Below, piece after piece: positions 47,356 to 56,696 of a stretch of DNA of 64,000 bases. A program made the position numbers and the translations under genes. A model generated the notes under the pieces. That model did no database searches and was not told where the DNA came from. It saw nothing but the letters and a program-made list of their open reading frames with translations. Within the stretch, counting starts at the first letter, position 1, and each line of letters starts with the position of its first letter. This DNA is from G963676095 sp963676095. GTDB taxonomy: Bacteria > Bacteroidota > Bacteroidia > Bacteroidales > Prolixibacteraceae. Location of the stretch: positions 7,130,001-7,194,000 of the forward strand of contig OY781040.1 of NCBI GenBank assembly GCA_963676095.1, in the 5' to 3' direction.

Positions 47356-48494
47356 TAAAGTATAACCACAAAATAGTAATACAACTGTTTTTATTCATTT
47401 TATTATTCTCCTGTCGGAAAGAAGATTTGATTTTCGAATCGGACACAATACAGGTTGCTATTCCCCGCCCGGATGTCAAAATTCTGGGATTTTATCAACT
47501 GAATGAAGGAAATATGGGAATGAACCGGGCAAGTATTGATTTATTTGACGCTGCGGCAGGAACCTATACGGTTGACATTTATTCTGAACGGAATCCTAAT
47601 GTAGTCAAAGAATTAGGTGATGTAGGCAATGACATCCAAATTTACGGGAATAAGGTTTACGCTGTAATCAACTGCTCGAACAAGATTGAAGTGCTGGACA
47701 AGTGGACCGCAGAACGGATAAAGGTGATTGATGTGCCGAATTGCCGTTATGTCGCCTTCCAGGGAGATAAGGCCTACGTCAGTTCTTATGCAGGGCCGGT
47801 GGCCATAGACCCCAATGCGGAAATTGGTTTTGTTGCAGAAATAGATACGGCAACGCTCGAACTTACCCGGAAAGTGACAGTAGGCTACCAGCCCGAAGAG
47901 ATGGTTATTCGCAACGGAAAACTGTATGTCGCCAATTCCGGAGGGTACCGTGTCCCGAATTACGACCGGACGGTTTCGGTTGTCGACCTGGAAACTTTTA
48001 CAGAAATCAAGAAAATAGATGTTGCAATCAACCTGCACCGGATGGAAATCGATAAGCGGGGAAATATCTATGTAAGCTCGCGGGGTGATTACTACAATAC
48101 CCCTTCCGATTTATTGGTAATAGACACCCAAACGGACAAAGTTACTGACGATTTGGGAATAGGGATAAGCGATATGTGCATGAGCGGGGACTCGCTTTAT
48201 TTCTACAGCGTGGAATGGAGCTATTTAACCAACAGCAACAAAATAACTTATGGAATATTAAACACGCTGACAAAGAAAGTTGTCAATGACCAAATTATAA
48301 CCGACGGGACAGATAAGCAGATCATGATCCCGTATGGGATACAGGTCAATCCGGAAACAAAAGACATCTATATTGCTGATGCACAAAATTATGTTGTTAC
48401 CGGTTATGTCTATTGCTTTAGTCCTGAAGGAAAATTAAAATGGAAAACATTAGCCGGAAATATTCCCGGGCATTTTGCTCTTATACATAAATAA
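47352..48494 (+). CDS. btuG: BtuG-like surface cobalamin-binding beta-propeller lipoprotein
   Basis: This is a YncE/DUF5074-type seven-blade beta-propeller lipoprotein. The lipobox LLFSC gives Cys21. Blades repeat DVGNDIQIYGNKVYAVIN, GYQPEEMVIRNGKLYVANS and similar. The BtuG family binds cobalamin with very high affinity on the cell surface and passes it to BtuB. 380 residues. The start codon overlaps the btuB stop (ATGA). The position behind a B12 riboswitch and btuB makes the assignment strong. Specific corrinoid preference cannot be read from the sequence. Confidence 0.92.
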   Translation: MIKYNHKIVIQLFLFILLFSCRKEDLIFESDTIQVAIPRPDVKILGFYQLNEGNMGMNRASIDLFDAAAGTYTVDIYSERNPNVVKELGDVGNDIQIYGNKVYAVINCSNKIEVLDKWTAERIKVIDVPNCRYVAFQGDKAYVSSYAGPVAIDPNAEIGFVAEIDTATLELTRKVTVGYQPEEMVIRNGKLYVANSGGYRVPNYDRTVSVVDLETFTEIKKIDVAINLHRMEIDKRGNIYVSSRGDYYNTPSDLLVIDTQTDKVTDDLGIGISDMCMSGDSLYFYSVEWSYLTNSNKITYGILNTLTKKVVNDQIITDGTDKQIMIPYGIQVNPETKDIYIADAQNYVVTGYVYCFSPEGKLKWKTLAGNIPGHFALIHK

Positions 48495-48512
48495 TAATCA
48501 AATCGGATTAAA

Positions 48513-49784
48513 ATGAGAAAATACAAATTTCATTTAGAAACTATTCTGGCTTTATTCCTGCTGATAGCGATAGTTGCTTGCTCTGACGACAACGGGCCGG
48601 TTGATCCTGATGATTCGGGAACCAGTTACAGTGTTGACCGGTGCAACGTTTTGTCTGTAACAGCTGAAGCAGGGAATAAAGGTTCTACGTATGAATGGTC
48701 CGTCACAAAATCGGCATCCGGCAGGTTTTCACTAACCAATTCCAGTTCACAGGAGGTCTTGTTTGCTGCGGTTGATGCGGGAGAATACGAGTTAACCGTT
48801 ACAATTGATGGTTCGGAAACGGAAACACATCCAGTCACGGTAAACGAAGAATCAGATTCTTATAAAACTTACATTGATAAAGTTTATGATTTCTGTCCTG
48901 CCCCAGGTCAGTTTATCAACGACCTGCCCCCGGCTGTTGAAGGCGATTCTTACGGGACGGTACTCCGAAGGGCAAACACCTATTTGGCTAAAGAAGAAGG
49001 GACCCTGGTCTCTTTAGGCGGATTTGGAGGATATGTCGTTTTTGGCTTCGACCACACCATTGTTAATATTGACGGCAAACGTGATTTCCGGGTTATTGGT
49101 AATGCTTTCTGGGCAGATGCCAATCCGAACGAAGAAGCCAGTTCAAGGGGCGGAAGCTGTGAGCCCGGCATTATCATGGTGGCCTATGATCAAAACGGGA
49201 ATGGGGAACCCGATGCTGGTGAATGGTATGAAATAAAGGGTTCTGCCTATGGCATGGAAGGAACTGTGCACAACTACGAAATTACCTATTACAGGCCGGC
49301 CCCGGATAAAACCCCTGTGCCGGGAGGAGGAACAGGTACCGTTATATTTACGGATGTAGAATATATAAAATGGGAAGATAACCAGGGTGGCACAGGTTAT
49401 TTATGGCAAAACAATGCCACAAACCATTCTTTGAATTACTGGCCCCTGTGGCTGGATGATCAGGAAACACTGACATTTAGTGGCACCCTGTTGCCAGATA
49501 ATGCAGTAGATGAAAGCGGATCAGGAAGTTATTATGTCTTGTATTCTTACGAATATGGCTATGCCGACAATGCCCCGAACACTGATGATGAGTCAGCTAT
49601 CGACATTAACTGGGCCGTCGATAAAGAAGGCAATAGCGTTCATTTGCCAGGAATTGATTTTGTAAAAGTGTATTGTGGGTTAAACCAACAGGCTGGCTGG
49701 CTGGGCGAAACCTCTACTGAAGTTGCCGGAGCCTATGACCTGCACTTAAAAGACGAAGATATTGCGACGAGAAATATAGAATAA
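48513..49784 (+). CDS. B12-operon surface lipoprotein with PKD-like domain (paralogue 1)
   Basis: This is an uncharacterised lipoprotein, Cys23 in LLIAIVAC, followed by Ser-Asp-Asp as in surface-export signals. The N-terminal part (about residues 45-115) is PKD/Ig-like. The larger C-terminal domain has the block GFGGYVVFGFDHTIVN, a calcium-loop-like DQNGNGEPDAGEW near residues 226-238, WYEIKGSAYG, and the end block VHLPGIDFVKVY. It shares all of these with the next two genes. 423 residues, the longest of the three. Co-transcribed with btuB and btuG, so an auxiliary role in corrinoid capture is likely. The function is not known. Confidence 0.9.
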   Translation: MRKYKFHLETILALFLLIAIVACSDDNGPVDPDDSGTSYSVDRCNVLSVTAEAGNKGSTYEWSVTKSASGRFSLTNSSSQEVLFAAVDAGEYELTVTIDGSETETHPVTVNEESDSYKTYIDKVYDFCPAPGQFINDLPPAVEGDSYGTVLRRANTYLAKEEGTLVSLGGFGGYVVFGFDHTIVNIDGKRDFRVIGNAFWADANPNEEASSRGGSCEPGIIMVAYDQNGNGEPDAGEWYEIKGSAYGMEGTVHNYEITYYRPAPDKTPVPGGGTGTVIFTDVEYIKWEDNQGGTGYLWQNNATNHSLNYWPLWLDDQETLTFSGTLLPDNAVDESGSGSYYVLYSYEYGYADNAPNTDDESAIDINWAVDKEGNSVHLPGIDFVKVYCGLNQQAGWLGETSTEVAGAYDLHLKDEDIATRNIE

Positions 49785-49807
49785 CCAATAATTAAAAATA
49801 ACCAACA

Positions 49808-51013
49808 ATGAAAAGAATGCTGAGCTTTTTATTATTACCCCTGTTTGCATTACTTATTGCAGCGTGTAATAATGACGATGATTTACTGATAGAGATAAAA
49901 AATGAATACCAAACCACTGCATCCAAGGTACTGACAATAACACCGGATATTGAAGATGAAGGCAGTGATATGTCCTATAAATGGACCATGACGCGGAATC
50001 CGATAAATGATGTTACTGATTCTGTTCTTAGCACAAACAGAAATCTGGAGTTTATCGCCATTTATGCCGGGACCTATGAATTAAATTTTGAGGTAACCAG
50101 TGGGTCAAAAACCGGTAGCCAGACCATTACGGTCGATGTTTCGGAAGAAGAAGAGCAATACTGCCCGTATGTTACTTCGATGTATGATTTTTCTCCTGCT
50201 CCGGGAACCCAGGCAAACGATTGTTACAAAGAGGACGGCTATACCAAAAAGGACGTCATGAAAATAGCACTGGGAAGAATAGACAATACAAGCGTGGGAT
50301 ACCTGCTCGATCTGGGAAGCTTCGGAGGGTCTGTGGTTGTCGGGTTTGACCATACGATTATGAATGTTCCCGGGGAAAGGGATTTCCGGATTTACGGAGC
50401 AAATGAAATGAAAAACCAGGAACCTGTCGCCCCCGGACTTCTTTTTGTGGCCTACGATCAGAATGGGAATGGGGAACCCGATGATGACGAATGGTACGAA
50501 ATTAAAGGGAGCAGCCATGGCACAGATGATTTGACAGATAATTTCAGCATCACCTATCATCGCAGAACAGAAGGGACCGAGGTCCCTTTAGGGAGGTCCT
50601 TCAAGGATATTGAAAATGTTTATTGCGAACCCGGCACGGGCGATCCGTATTATTTGGTTTTATTAAAAGGCTACGTGGATTTATGTCCCCGCTGGCTCGA
50701 TCAGGACGAGTTCTCGTATAGCGGAAAGACGCTGGATGTCCATATTGAAGCGACCAAGCCGGGACAATATACTTTATGGTCTTATGATGTTCCTGAATGG
50801 GGTTATGCCAATGCGCTTGATCCGGATATCGATATCGACTGGGCTACCGATCAGGACGGCAATGAGGTACACCTGCCGGGAATCGACTTTTTGAAAGTAG
50901 TCAACTGTGTCAGCTCAGATGATATTATGATCTATTCAACAAAACAAACATCAATGACTGCAAAATTTGCAGGAGCGGGCGATTTACACCTGATTGAAAA
51001 ATATAACCTTTAA
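49808..51013 (+). CDS. B12-operon surface lipoprotein with PKD-like domain (paralogue 2)
   Basis: This is the second of three tandem paralogues (401 residues). Lipobox LLIAAC with Cys20, then Asn-Asn-Asp-Asp. A PKD-like region (about 30-115) precedes the conserved domain: SFGGSVVVGFDHTIMN, the loop DQNGNGEPDDDEW near 216-228, WYEIKGSSHG and VHLPGIDFLKVV. It lies 23 bases after paralogue 1. It has diverged most in the segment before the end block, where the other two read WxxNQxxTGY. Surface location and a link to corrinoid uptake are inferred from the signal peptide and operon. Confidence 0.9.
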   Translation: MKRMLSFLLLPLFALLIAACNNDDDLLIEIKNEYQTTASKVLTITPDIEDEGSDMSYKWTMTRNPINDVTDSVLSTNRNLEFIAIYAGTYELNFEVTSGSKTGSQTITVDVSEEEEQYCPYVTSMYDFSPAPGTQANDCYKEDGYTKKDVMKIALGRIDNTSVGYLLDLGSFGGSVVVGFDHTIMNVPGERDFRIYGANEMKNQEPVAPGLLFVAYDQNGNGEPDDDEWYEIKGSSHGTDDLTDNFSITYHRRTEGTEVPLGRSFKDIENVYCEPGTGDPYYLVLLKGYVDLCPRWLDQDEFSYSGKTLDVHIEATKPGQYTLWSYDVPEWGYANALDPDIDIDWATDQDGNEVHLPGIDFLKVVNCVSSDDIMIYSTKQTSMTAKFAGAGDLHLIEKYNL

Positions 51014-51026
51014 AAAATTATACATA

Positions 51027-52238
51027 ATGAAAAATTATACAAAATATATTGTATTCCTTTTTGTCTTGGGCTTTGTTTTCGCCTGTAATGATGACGATAC
51101 CCCCGTTACGGAATCGAGGGTCCCCACGGTAGAAATATCTTTAGACCCGTCTTTTGAAGCGGAACGTTACAAGGTAGAAGCCATAGAGCCAGCCGTTACC
51201 ATTACAGATGGCGAAGGGATGGATACCACTTACCGGTGGTCTGTTACTGTTGACGGCCTGGATTCCATCATCGGCGATCAACGTAGTTTGCCATTCATTT
51301 CTCCCAGGCCGGGGGAATATACTATTAACCTTGCAGTAACCTGTGGCGAAACAACAGCGCAGGCATCAACAACTGTTACCGTCCAGAAAAATAATCAAAC
51401 CTTTACAGCCAAAGCCGGTAAATTAATCGATTACGAACCGGCCCCATACCAATCCCTGATGTGGAACTTTTACGGAATGGATAAAAAAGAAGATGTCTTT
51501 GATATCGTACAGGAAGCTTTAAATGATGAATATTGGGACATAAATCTGGGTACATTCGGGGGATTTGTTACCGTCAAATTCGACCATACCGTCATAAATG
51601 TGTACGGCAAACGGGACCTTAATGTCCAGGCCTCCGTGAGCAATGGAGATAATGGTGTATATTATTCCCCACTCTCCGTAATGGTTGCTTACGACACTAA
51701 TCAAAACGGAGTGGCTGACGATGATGAATGGTACGAAATCGCCGGAAGCGAATATGGTAAATCGGGCACAGTAAAAGATTACGAAATAACCTATTACCGT
51801 CCTGATGCCGATAAAGATGCCGTTCCCGGAGAACAAAGCTGGCAGTATGACACCCAATACCTGAAATGGACCTCCAATCAGAGAGAGACAGGCTATATTA
51901 CACAAACAGACCAATTTAACGAGTATTACCCGGAATGGGAAGAGGACAGTTACACCCTGAAAGGAATAAAGTTGACTATTCCTTTAAAAGATGTTAGTGA
52001 CGGAGAAGGGACTGGCTGGAACGTAGGAACCTATGCGTGGGGCTACGGAGGAATTGAAGATCCCGATATTGACATTGACTGGGCCGTTGATGCGGACGGA
52101 AATAAGGTACACCTGCCGGGTATTGATTTTGTCAAAGTTTATGTGCCGACATTAGTTGAATTGGGAAACAAGGACCTTTTAACAGGATCTTTTCAGTATG
52201 TAGAAGATCTTAACCTCGTTTCCGGAGATGACGATTAA
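51027..52238 (+). CDS. B12-operon surface lipoprotein with PKD-like domain (paralogue 3)
   Basis: This is the third tandem paralogue (403 residues from the chosen start). The start is set at 51027 (MKNYTKYIVF), 13 bases after the previous stop. An in-frame ATG at 50994 would overlap paralogue 2 and add 11 polar residues before the signal peptide. Lipobox FVFAC with Cys20 and Asn-Asp-Asp-Asp after it. The PKD-like part is about 35-125. Conserved blocks: TFGGFVTVKFDHTVIN, loop DTNQNGVADDDEW near 222-234, YEIAGSEYG and VHLPGIDFVKVY. A hairpin with a T-run separates it from btuH. Confidence 0.9.
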   Translation: MKNYTKYIVFLFVLGFVFACNDDDTPVTESRVPTVEISLDPSFEAERYKVEAIEPAVTITDGEGMDTTYRWSVTVDGLDSIIGDQRSLPFISPRPGEYTINLAVTCGETTAQASTTVTVQKNNQTFTAKAGKLIDYEPAPYQSLMWNFYGMDKKEDVFDIVQEALNDEYWDINLGTFGGFVTVKFDHTVINVYGKRDLNVQASVSNGDNGVYYSPLSVMVAYDTNQNGVADDDEWYEIAGSEYGKSGTVKDYEITYYRPDADKDAVPGEQSWQYDTQYLKWTSNQRETGYITQTDQFNEYYPEWEEDSYTLKGIKLTIPLKDVSDGEGTGWNVGTYAWGYGGIEDPDIDIDWAVDADGNKVHLPGIDFVKVYVPTLVELGNKDLLTGSFQYVEDLNLVSGDDD

Positions 52239-52245
52239 AACAGAC

Positions 52246-52274
52246 AGGGCTGGTTATACGGCCAGCCCTTGTTT
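52246..52274 (+). terminator. Internal terminator or attenuator before the btuH-like gene
   Basis: AGGGCTGG (52246-52253) pairs with CCAGCCC-T (52262-52269), loop TTATACGG, followed by TTGTTT. It sits inside the operon, between paralogue 3 and the DUF4465 gene, so part of the transcripts probably stop here. Confidence 0.6.
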
Positions 52275-52312
52275 AATTCAATAAATGGTCTAACAATCTT
52301 AAATCTTTTATC

Positions 52313-53254
52313 ATGAAAAACGTAATTTATTTTTTTTCGCTGATCATGCTTTTTAGCATATTCTCGTGCTCTGATGACGAGGACTTGGTGCTAAATGAAG
52401 CGGACAATTCCGTTGCTGTAAGATCACTGAGCAGTGTATCTGATCCTTCTGTCGGTTCAACAACTACCCTCACCCTTACCGATGACCTTTTGACTGATGG
52501 AATAACCACCACCGGTGGCCTTTACTGGGGAGATACTTATACTCCCAATACCAATCTTGTAAGCGATATTTTCACTTTTTCCCATAGTTCCATGACTTCA
52601 TCGGGTTACAGTTACTGGGATGGATTTACCGTTTCAAATGTCAATGATACGACGAATTACGGTTCCCCGGGAAGTTCCGACGGCTGGGTCAGCCATCAAT
52701 GGGGATGTATGCCCGGAAGCGGGTTCAGTACAGCCGGTACAGTTGCCCCGGGAAATCCCGGAGAATCAGGAGATCCGTTCATTGTTGCTTACTGGTCAAG
52801 CTACATGGATCCTGAAAATCCGGGAGGAAGTACTTTTAGTGAGTCCTCTTACTCCAATTGGATAAAAATAGGGAACAATGGCGTATACAGGATACTCGGC
52901 TTAAAAATTGCCAATCATCCATGGCCCTATTACGGCAATTTATACGGGGATGGTTTTGCCCGTCCGTTAACCCAGGCCGGTGATTATTTCGAACTTTATA
53001 TTTATGGTGTCAATGCAAACAATGTGATCACCACTAACCGGGTAACCGTTATCCTGGCTGAGAATGAAACAGGTGGTAATACCCCGGTCCAGTCTGCCAA
53101 TTGGATAACGGTGCCATATAACCAATTAAATACGTTAGGCAGCGTAAAATATTTACTATTTCAAATGGCATCATCAGACTCAGATCCAATTTACGGAATG
53201 AATGCTGCCGCTTACTTTTGCCTGGATAAGCTCCAGGTCCAAAGGCTCCAATAA
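52313..53254 (+). CDS. BtuH-like DUF4465 surface lipoprotein
   Basis: This is a 313-residue lipoprotein with Cys19 (SIFSC), then Ser-Asp-Asp-Glu-Asp, an export signal for the cell surface. The sequence fits DUF4465: WDGFTVSNVND (about residue 103), FELYIYGVN (about 225), a late SSDSDPIYGMNAAAYFCLD block near the end. From memory, Bacteroides BtuH proteins, which bind cobalamin on the surface and lie in B12 transport operons, belong to this family. The gene ends the riboswitch-controlled operon and is followed by a terminator. The gene symbol is left out because BtuH assignment rests on family and context. Confidence 0.85.
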   Translation: MKNVIYFFSLIMLFSIFSCSDDEDLVLNEADNSVAVRSLSSVSDPSVGSTTTLTLTDDLLTDGITTTGGLYWGDTYTPNTNLVSDIFTFSHSSMTSSGYSYWDGFTVSNVNDTTNYGSPGSSDGWVSHQWGCMPGSGFSTAGTVAPGNPGESGDPFIVAYWSSYMDPENPGGSTFSESSYSNWIKIGNNGVYRILGLKIANHPWPYYGNLYGDGFARPLTQAGDYFELYIYGVNANNVITTNRVTVILAENETGGNTPVQSANWITVPYNQLNTLGSVKYLLFQMASSDSDPIYGMNAAAYFCLDKLQVQRLQ

Positions 53255-53325
53255 CCTGAAAAGGAATACAATGAACAATTCGGCTGACAGGCAAAATATT
53301 TTACCTTACCTGTCCGACCTGAAGC

Positions 53326-53366
53326 AAAAATTTCCCCGTCAGCCTTACAGCGGGGAAATTTTGTTT
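53326..53366 (+). terminator. Terminator of the B12 uptake operon
   Basis: AAAATTTCCCCG (53328-53339) pairs with CGGGGAAATTTT (53351-53362) around TCAGCCTTACAG-type loop bases, followed by GTTTT. It lies 70 bases after the btuH-like stop. The T-run is short but the stem is strong. A small ORF that overlaps this hairpin was rejected. Confidence 0.75.
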
Positions 53367-53503
53367 TATCAAAAACAGAACAGGATTACCCTAAAAAATA
53401 TCCGCTCTAATTCCTGCATAAAAAAGCCGGAACTGCAAAGCAAGCTTTTACAGACGGCTTTTCCACACAAAAATCAAACAAAACAATAAGCGGTTACAAT
53501 TCT

Positions 53504-55906
53504 CTAACGTATAATATTAACTGATAATCCGGCGTAGAACATGGTCCCGTATACGGGGGCATACATAAATGCCGCATCATCGAGATGTTTTTCAGGTTGC
53601 ATGTAATTAAAAATATTTTTAGCACCGGCAAAAAGTTTAAAGTCCTTGATTGTTCTCGATACTTTTGCATTGACAAGCATATAAGGGATCGTATGTTTTA
53701 TTTTGCTCATTCCCTCCTCTTCGCTGTAATAATCGATATACATTCGTCCCTGGTAATTCCCATCGGCTGAGAATACCCAGTTTTTAGGGCTGTATTCCAG
53801 CTTAATATTACCGGTAACGGAAGGGAAGCGGGATATAAATTTACTGTCATCTTCATATTCAGTCCCAATCCAGTCCTCCCGTGCATGATCATATTTCCCC
53901 TTGTTCAGTGTTAAATCGAGCCCAAAATCCAAATTTGGGAACAAATCTGCCATCAATGAAGCCTCAATCCCCTGAACAAAAGCATCGTCTATATTCTCCC
54001 ATTGGTAGTCATAGCCAAGGGTAGCCACTGCTTCATCGGCATCAGCAAAAGCGATCTTATCTTTCAGATCAGTTCTGAACAAGTTAGCGCTAAGACGTAC
54101 CCTTTTCCCGTAATAATCAGCAGACACGTTATAACTAACCGATCTTTCGGGATCCAGATCAGACGATTTCCAAACCCTTGGGGAACCGCTGCACAGATGC
54201 AAATCTTCCGAAAATCCATACGGAGCCCTGAAGCCTGTTCCGATATTGGTACGTAGGGTTACCCGCTGAGAGGCTTCGTATTTCAGGGCTATCCTGGGGC
54301 TGAAACTGTTTTTATCAAATTTGCTTTCAGGAAAAGCACTTGCAAAAACAGCCTGGTCTGCCTTATATTCTTCTTTTGAATGATGAATATCGAACCGGGC
54401 CCCGGGAACAATGGTTAATTTGTCATTCAGGTTCCACTCGTCTTGTATAAAAAAACCGAATTCATGAGCTGATTTATGGCTGATCGATTTGTAAGAAGTG
54501 CCATAATAGTCGCTTTGCGGATCAACAATAACATACATGCCGGATTCTTCCAGCTTATCGTAAAAACCCTGCATTCCAATTAAAAAGTTATGATTGTTTA
54601 GCCGTTTCCCGTACGTAACAGTGCCGGTCACTGAATTCTCATCGGCCAGATATGGACGCATATCCCTGACGTCAGGGGTACTGTCATTGTGAGTGTCCAT
54701 GTAATCACACAAATAGGTATCGTTGGTTGCCGTACGGTCGTGACTGGTATAAGCTACTGAAAAATTAAGTTCAGAGGCATCCTTAAACATTTCCCGATAG
54801 GACAATTCTGTTTCATACCGATCGGTCGTAATACTTTCAGTACCATCTGTAAACGGGTTCCTGTAATAATCGTCATCCATTATTCCACCTTCCCGTTTCT
54901 CGTAGATATATCTTCCCCGGAGGATCAGTTTGTCATTTTTTGCAAACAAGCCATTAATATATAAACCAAAACCTGCATTATTCAGGTTGGAAGCCACCCT
55001 GTCAGAAATGCCGTCTTTATGTTTTACCTCATCGCGGGTTGTCCCCTCGGAAGTCTGATCGATGGCATCACCTGTCAGTTTCTGTGCATTGATCGTCAAT
55101 CCGATATTGCCTTTGTCATTCCTTAATGAAGCATAGGCGTCGTATTTGTTCGTCCCGAAACGGCCAAACTGGACACCAACTTTTGCCTCAGGCACAAAAG
55201 AAGGCTCTTTCGTAATAATATTGATAGCTCCAGCAATAGCCCCGCTACCGTAAAGTGCGGAACCTGCCCCTTTGATCACTTCAACCCGATCGACATCATC
55301 GGTTCCCAACTGCTGCAATCCATACACTGCAGCCAGGCCCGAATATATGGGTTGTCCGTTAATCAGGACCTGTGTATTCTCGGAACCAAGCCCTTGCATC
55401 CGGATCATTGAAAAATTACAATACTGGCACTGTTGCTCGACCCTTATTCCCGGTGTTCCTTCAAGTGCCTCATAAAGGTTCCCTGCATTCTTATTTTCAA
55501 TCGATTTGGCAGTAATCACCTCTGTCCTGATCGGAACATCTTTTACATAATGTTTTGTCCGAGTCCCGGTTATAACAACCTGATCCAATTCCAGCGGGTC
55601 TTCTTCCAATACCAGGTACAGCTCGGTACCCTGGTCCTTTTTCATGACAACCTCCTGTTCTTTTGTTTTATAACCAATTGCATGGGCAACAATCGTAACT
55701 TTTCCCAAAGGAAGATTTGCAAGTTTAAAATGCCCGCTTTCATCAGTCATTGTTCCAAGATTGGTATTTTTTACCGTAATATTGACATAGGGGACATGTT
55801 TTCCGTTGCATTTAACATCACCAAAAAGCATGGCATCTGTTTTCCCCTGGCCAAACACATAATGCACAAGAAGCAACAAAAACAAGGAAAAAAATAAGTG
55901 TCTCAT
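53504..55906 (-). CDS. TonB-dependent receptor with carboxypeptidase-like N-terminal domain
   Basis: This is an outer membrane TonB-dependent receptor (800 residues) of the ferric-siderophore/colicin-receptor type. Signal peptide to about residue 20 (YVFGQ), carboxypeptidase-regulatory-like domain about 25-110, LDQVVITGTRTK Ton-box-like segment, plug about 125-235 with GAGSALYGSGAIAGAIN, barrel ending in GLSVNIIR. The plug carries the RVEQQCQYCNF motif, a Cys-x-x-Cys seen in a subgroup of such receptors. It converges with the B12 operon and shares no riboswitch. The ligand is unknown. A metal complex or corrinoid is possible, since a corrinoid adenosyltransferase lies upstream. Confidence 0.9.
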   Translation of the reverse strand: MRHLFFSLFLLLLVHYVFGQGKTDAMLFGDVKCNGKHVPYVNITVKNTNLGTMTDESGHFKLANLPLGKVTIVAHAIGYKTKEQEVVMKKDQGTELYLVLEEDPLELDQVVITGTRTKHYVKDVPIRTEVITAKSIENKNAGNLYEALEGTPGIRVEQQCQYCNFSMIRMQGLGSENTQVLINGQPIYSGLAAVYGLQQLGTDDVDRVEVIKGAGSALYGSGAIAGAINIITKEPSFVPEAKVGVQFGRFGTNKYDAYASLRNDKGNIGLTINAQKLTGDAIDQTSEGTTRDEVKHKDGISDRVASNLNNAGFGLYINGLFAKNDKLILRGRYIYEKREGGIMDDDYYRNPFTDGTESITTDRYETELSYREMFKDASELNFSVAYTSHDRTATNDTYLCDYMDTHNDSTPDVRDMRPYLADENSVTGTVTYGKRLNNHNFLIGMQGFYDKLEESGMYVIVDPQSDYYGTSYKSISHKSAHEFGFFIQDEWNLNDKLTIVPGARFDIHHSKEEYKADQAVFASAFPESKFDKNSFSPRIALKYEASQRVTLRTNIGTGFRAPYGFSEDLHLCSGSPRVWKSSDLDPERSVSYNVSADYYGKRVRLSANLFRTDLKDKIAFADADEAVATLGYDYQWENIDDAFVQGIEASLMADLFPNLDFGLDLTLNKGKYDHAREDWIGTEYEDDSKFISRFPSVTGNIKLEYSPKNWVFSADGNYQGRMYIDYYSEEEGMSKIKHTIPYMLVNAKVSRTIKDFKLFAGAKNIFNYMQPEKHLDDAAFMYAPVYGTMFYAGLSVNIIR

Positions 55907-56093
55907 CTTTCTTCTTTTTATTATTATTTAGTCTTATTCCAAAGACAAAATAACAGCAGAAAATATGATCCATCAATCCCTCATTAACGGGGTTTTTAAA
56001 TCGTCTATCCTATCATTTGGGGATAGCTTAAAGACTGTAAACCTGACTTTAAGAAGTTTTCTTTTTCCAATCTTATGATCTTTATATCAAGTA

Positions 56094-56696
56094 TTATCCT
56101 GAGAAATCTTCAAGCTGGATTATTTTATTTGAAATAGCATATATTGTCAAGCCGGCCTGGCTTTTTATACCTGTTTTCTGAATGATATTTTTCCGGTGGC
56201 TAACAACTGTATGGACGCTTATATTCAAGGTTTCAGCAATCTCTTTATTCGACTGGCCCAAAGCAACCTGCCGAAGGACATCTATTTCCCGTGTTGTAAG
56301 TTGTTCTGTTCCTTTGCAATTTAGACAATGACATTTTGATGACGTCAGCCGGCTAACAGCGTGAGCAATTGCCTCAGAAGAATCCGAGATCTCAATGGTT
56401 GCATCCAGCATATTGAGAATTTCACGGCTGTGAAAAGAATAAACTATCCCAATCCACAACACTGAAGGGACGGAATTCTTCTTTTGCATAAAATCCTTAA
56501 CATTATTTTGAATCATTGAAGGATTCAAGATAACGACATCAATTTTATATCGCTGTATCCCTGAAATTATTTCCTCCAGGGTGTCAAAACGATAAAAATT
56601 GTAATGACTCCCCGACTGCATCAGTATGTTTGACAAACCTTCGCAAATAATCAGCGATGATTCTACAATAGCAATATTTATCCTACATTTATTCAC
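56094..56696 (-). CDS. LuxR-family regulator with degenerate receiver and Cys-rich linker
   Basis: This is a transcription regulator of 200 residues. The N-terminal half has a receiver-like fold, but the phosphorylation Asp is lost (VVILNPSM, Asn in its place) and the acidic pocket reads IVESS. A linker with CHCLNC (about residues 118-123, following SSK) joins it to a LuxR-type HTH (about 130-190, LTTREIDVLRQVALGQSNKEIA). The Cys motif could bind an iron-sulfur cluster or another metal. The gene overlaps the hemerythrin-like gene by eight bases, so both are made together. This suggests a redox, oxygen, NO or iron-responsive regulator. Target genes are unknown. Confidence 0.85.
   Translation of the reverse strand: MNKCRINIAIVESSLIICEGLSNILMQSGSHYNFYRFDTLEEIISGIQRYKIDVVILNPSMIQNNVKDFMQKKNSVPSVLWIGIVYSFHSREILNMLDATIEISDSSEAIAHAVSRLTSSKCHCLNCKGTEQLTTREIDVLRQVALGQSNKEIAETLNISVHTVVSHRKNIIQKTGIKSQAGLTIYAISNKIIQLEDFSG

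Noticed and set aside
53271..53489. 72-residue ORF after the btuH-like gene
   Set aside because: It runs through the operon terminator, has no recognisable family, and its composition looks like noncoding DNA. The preceding AAGGA is weak support.
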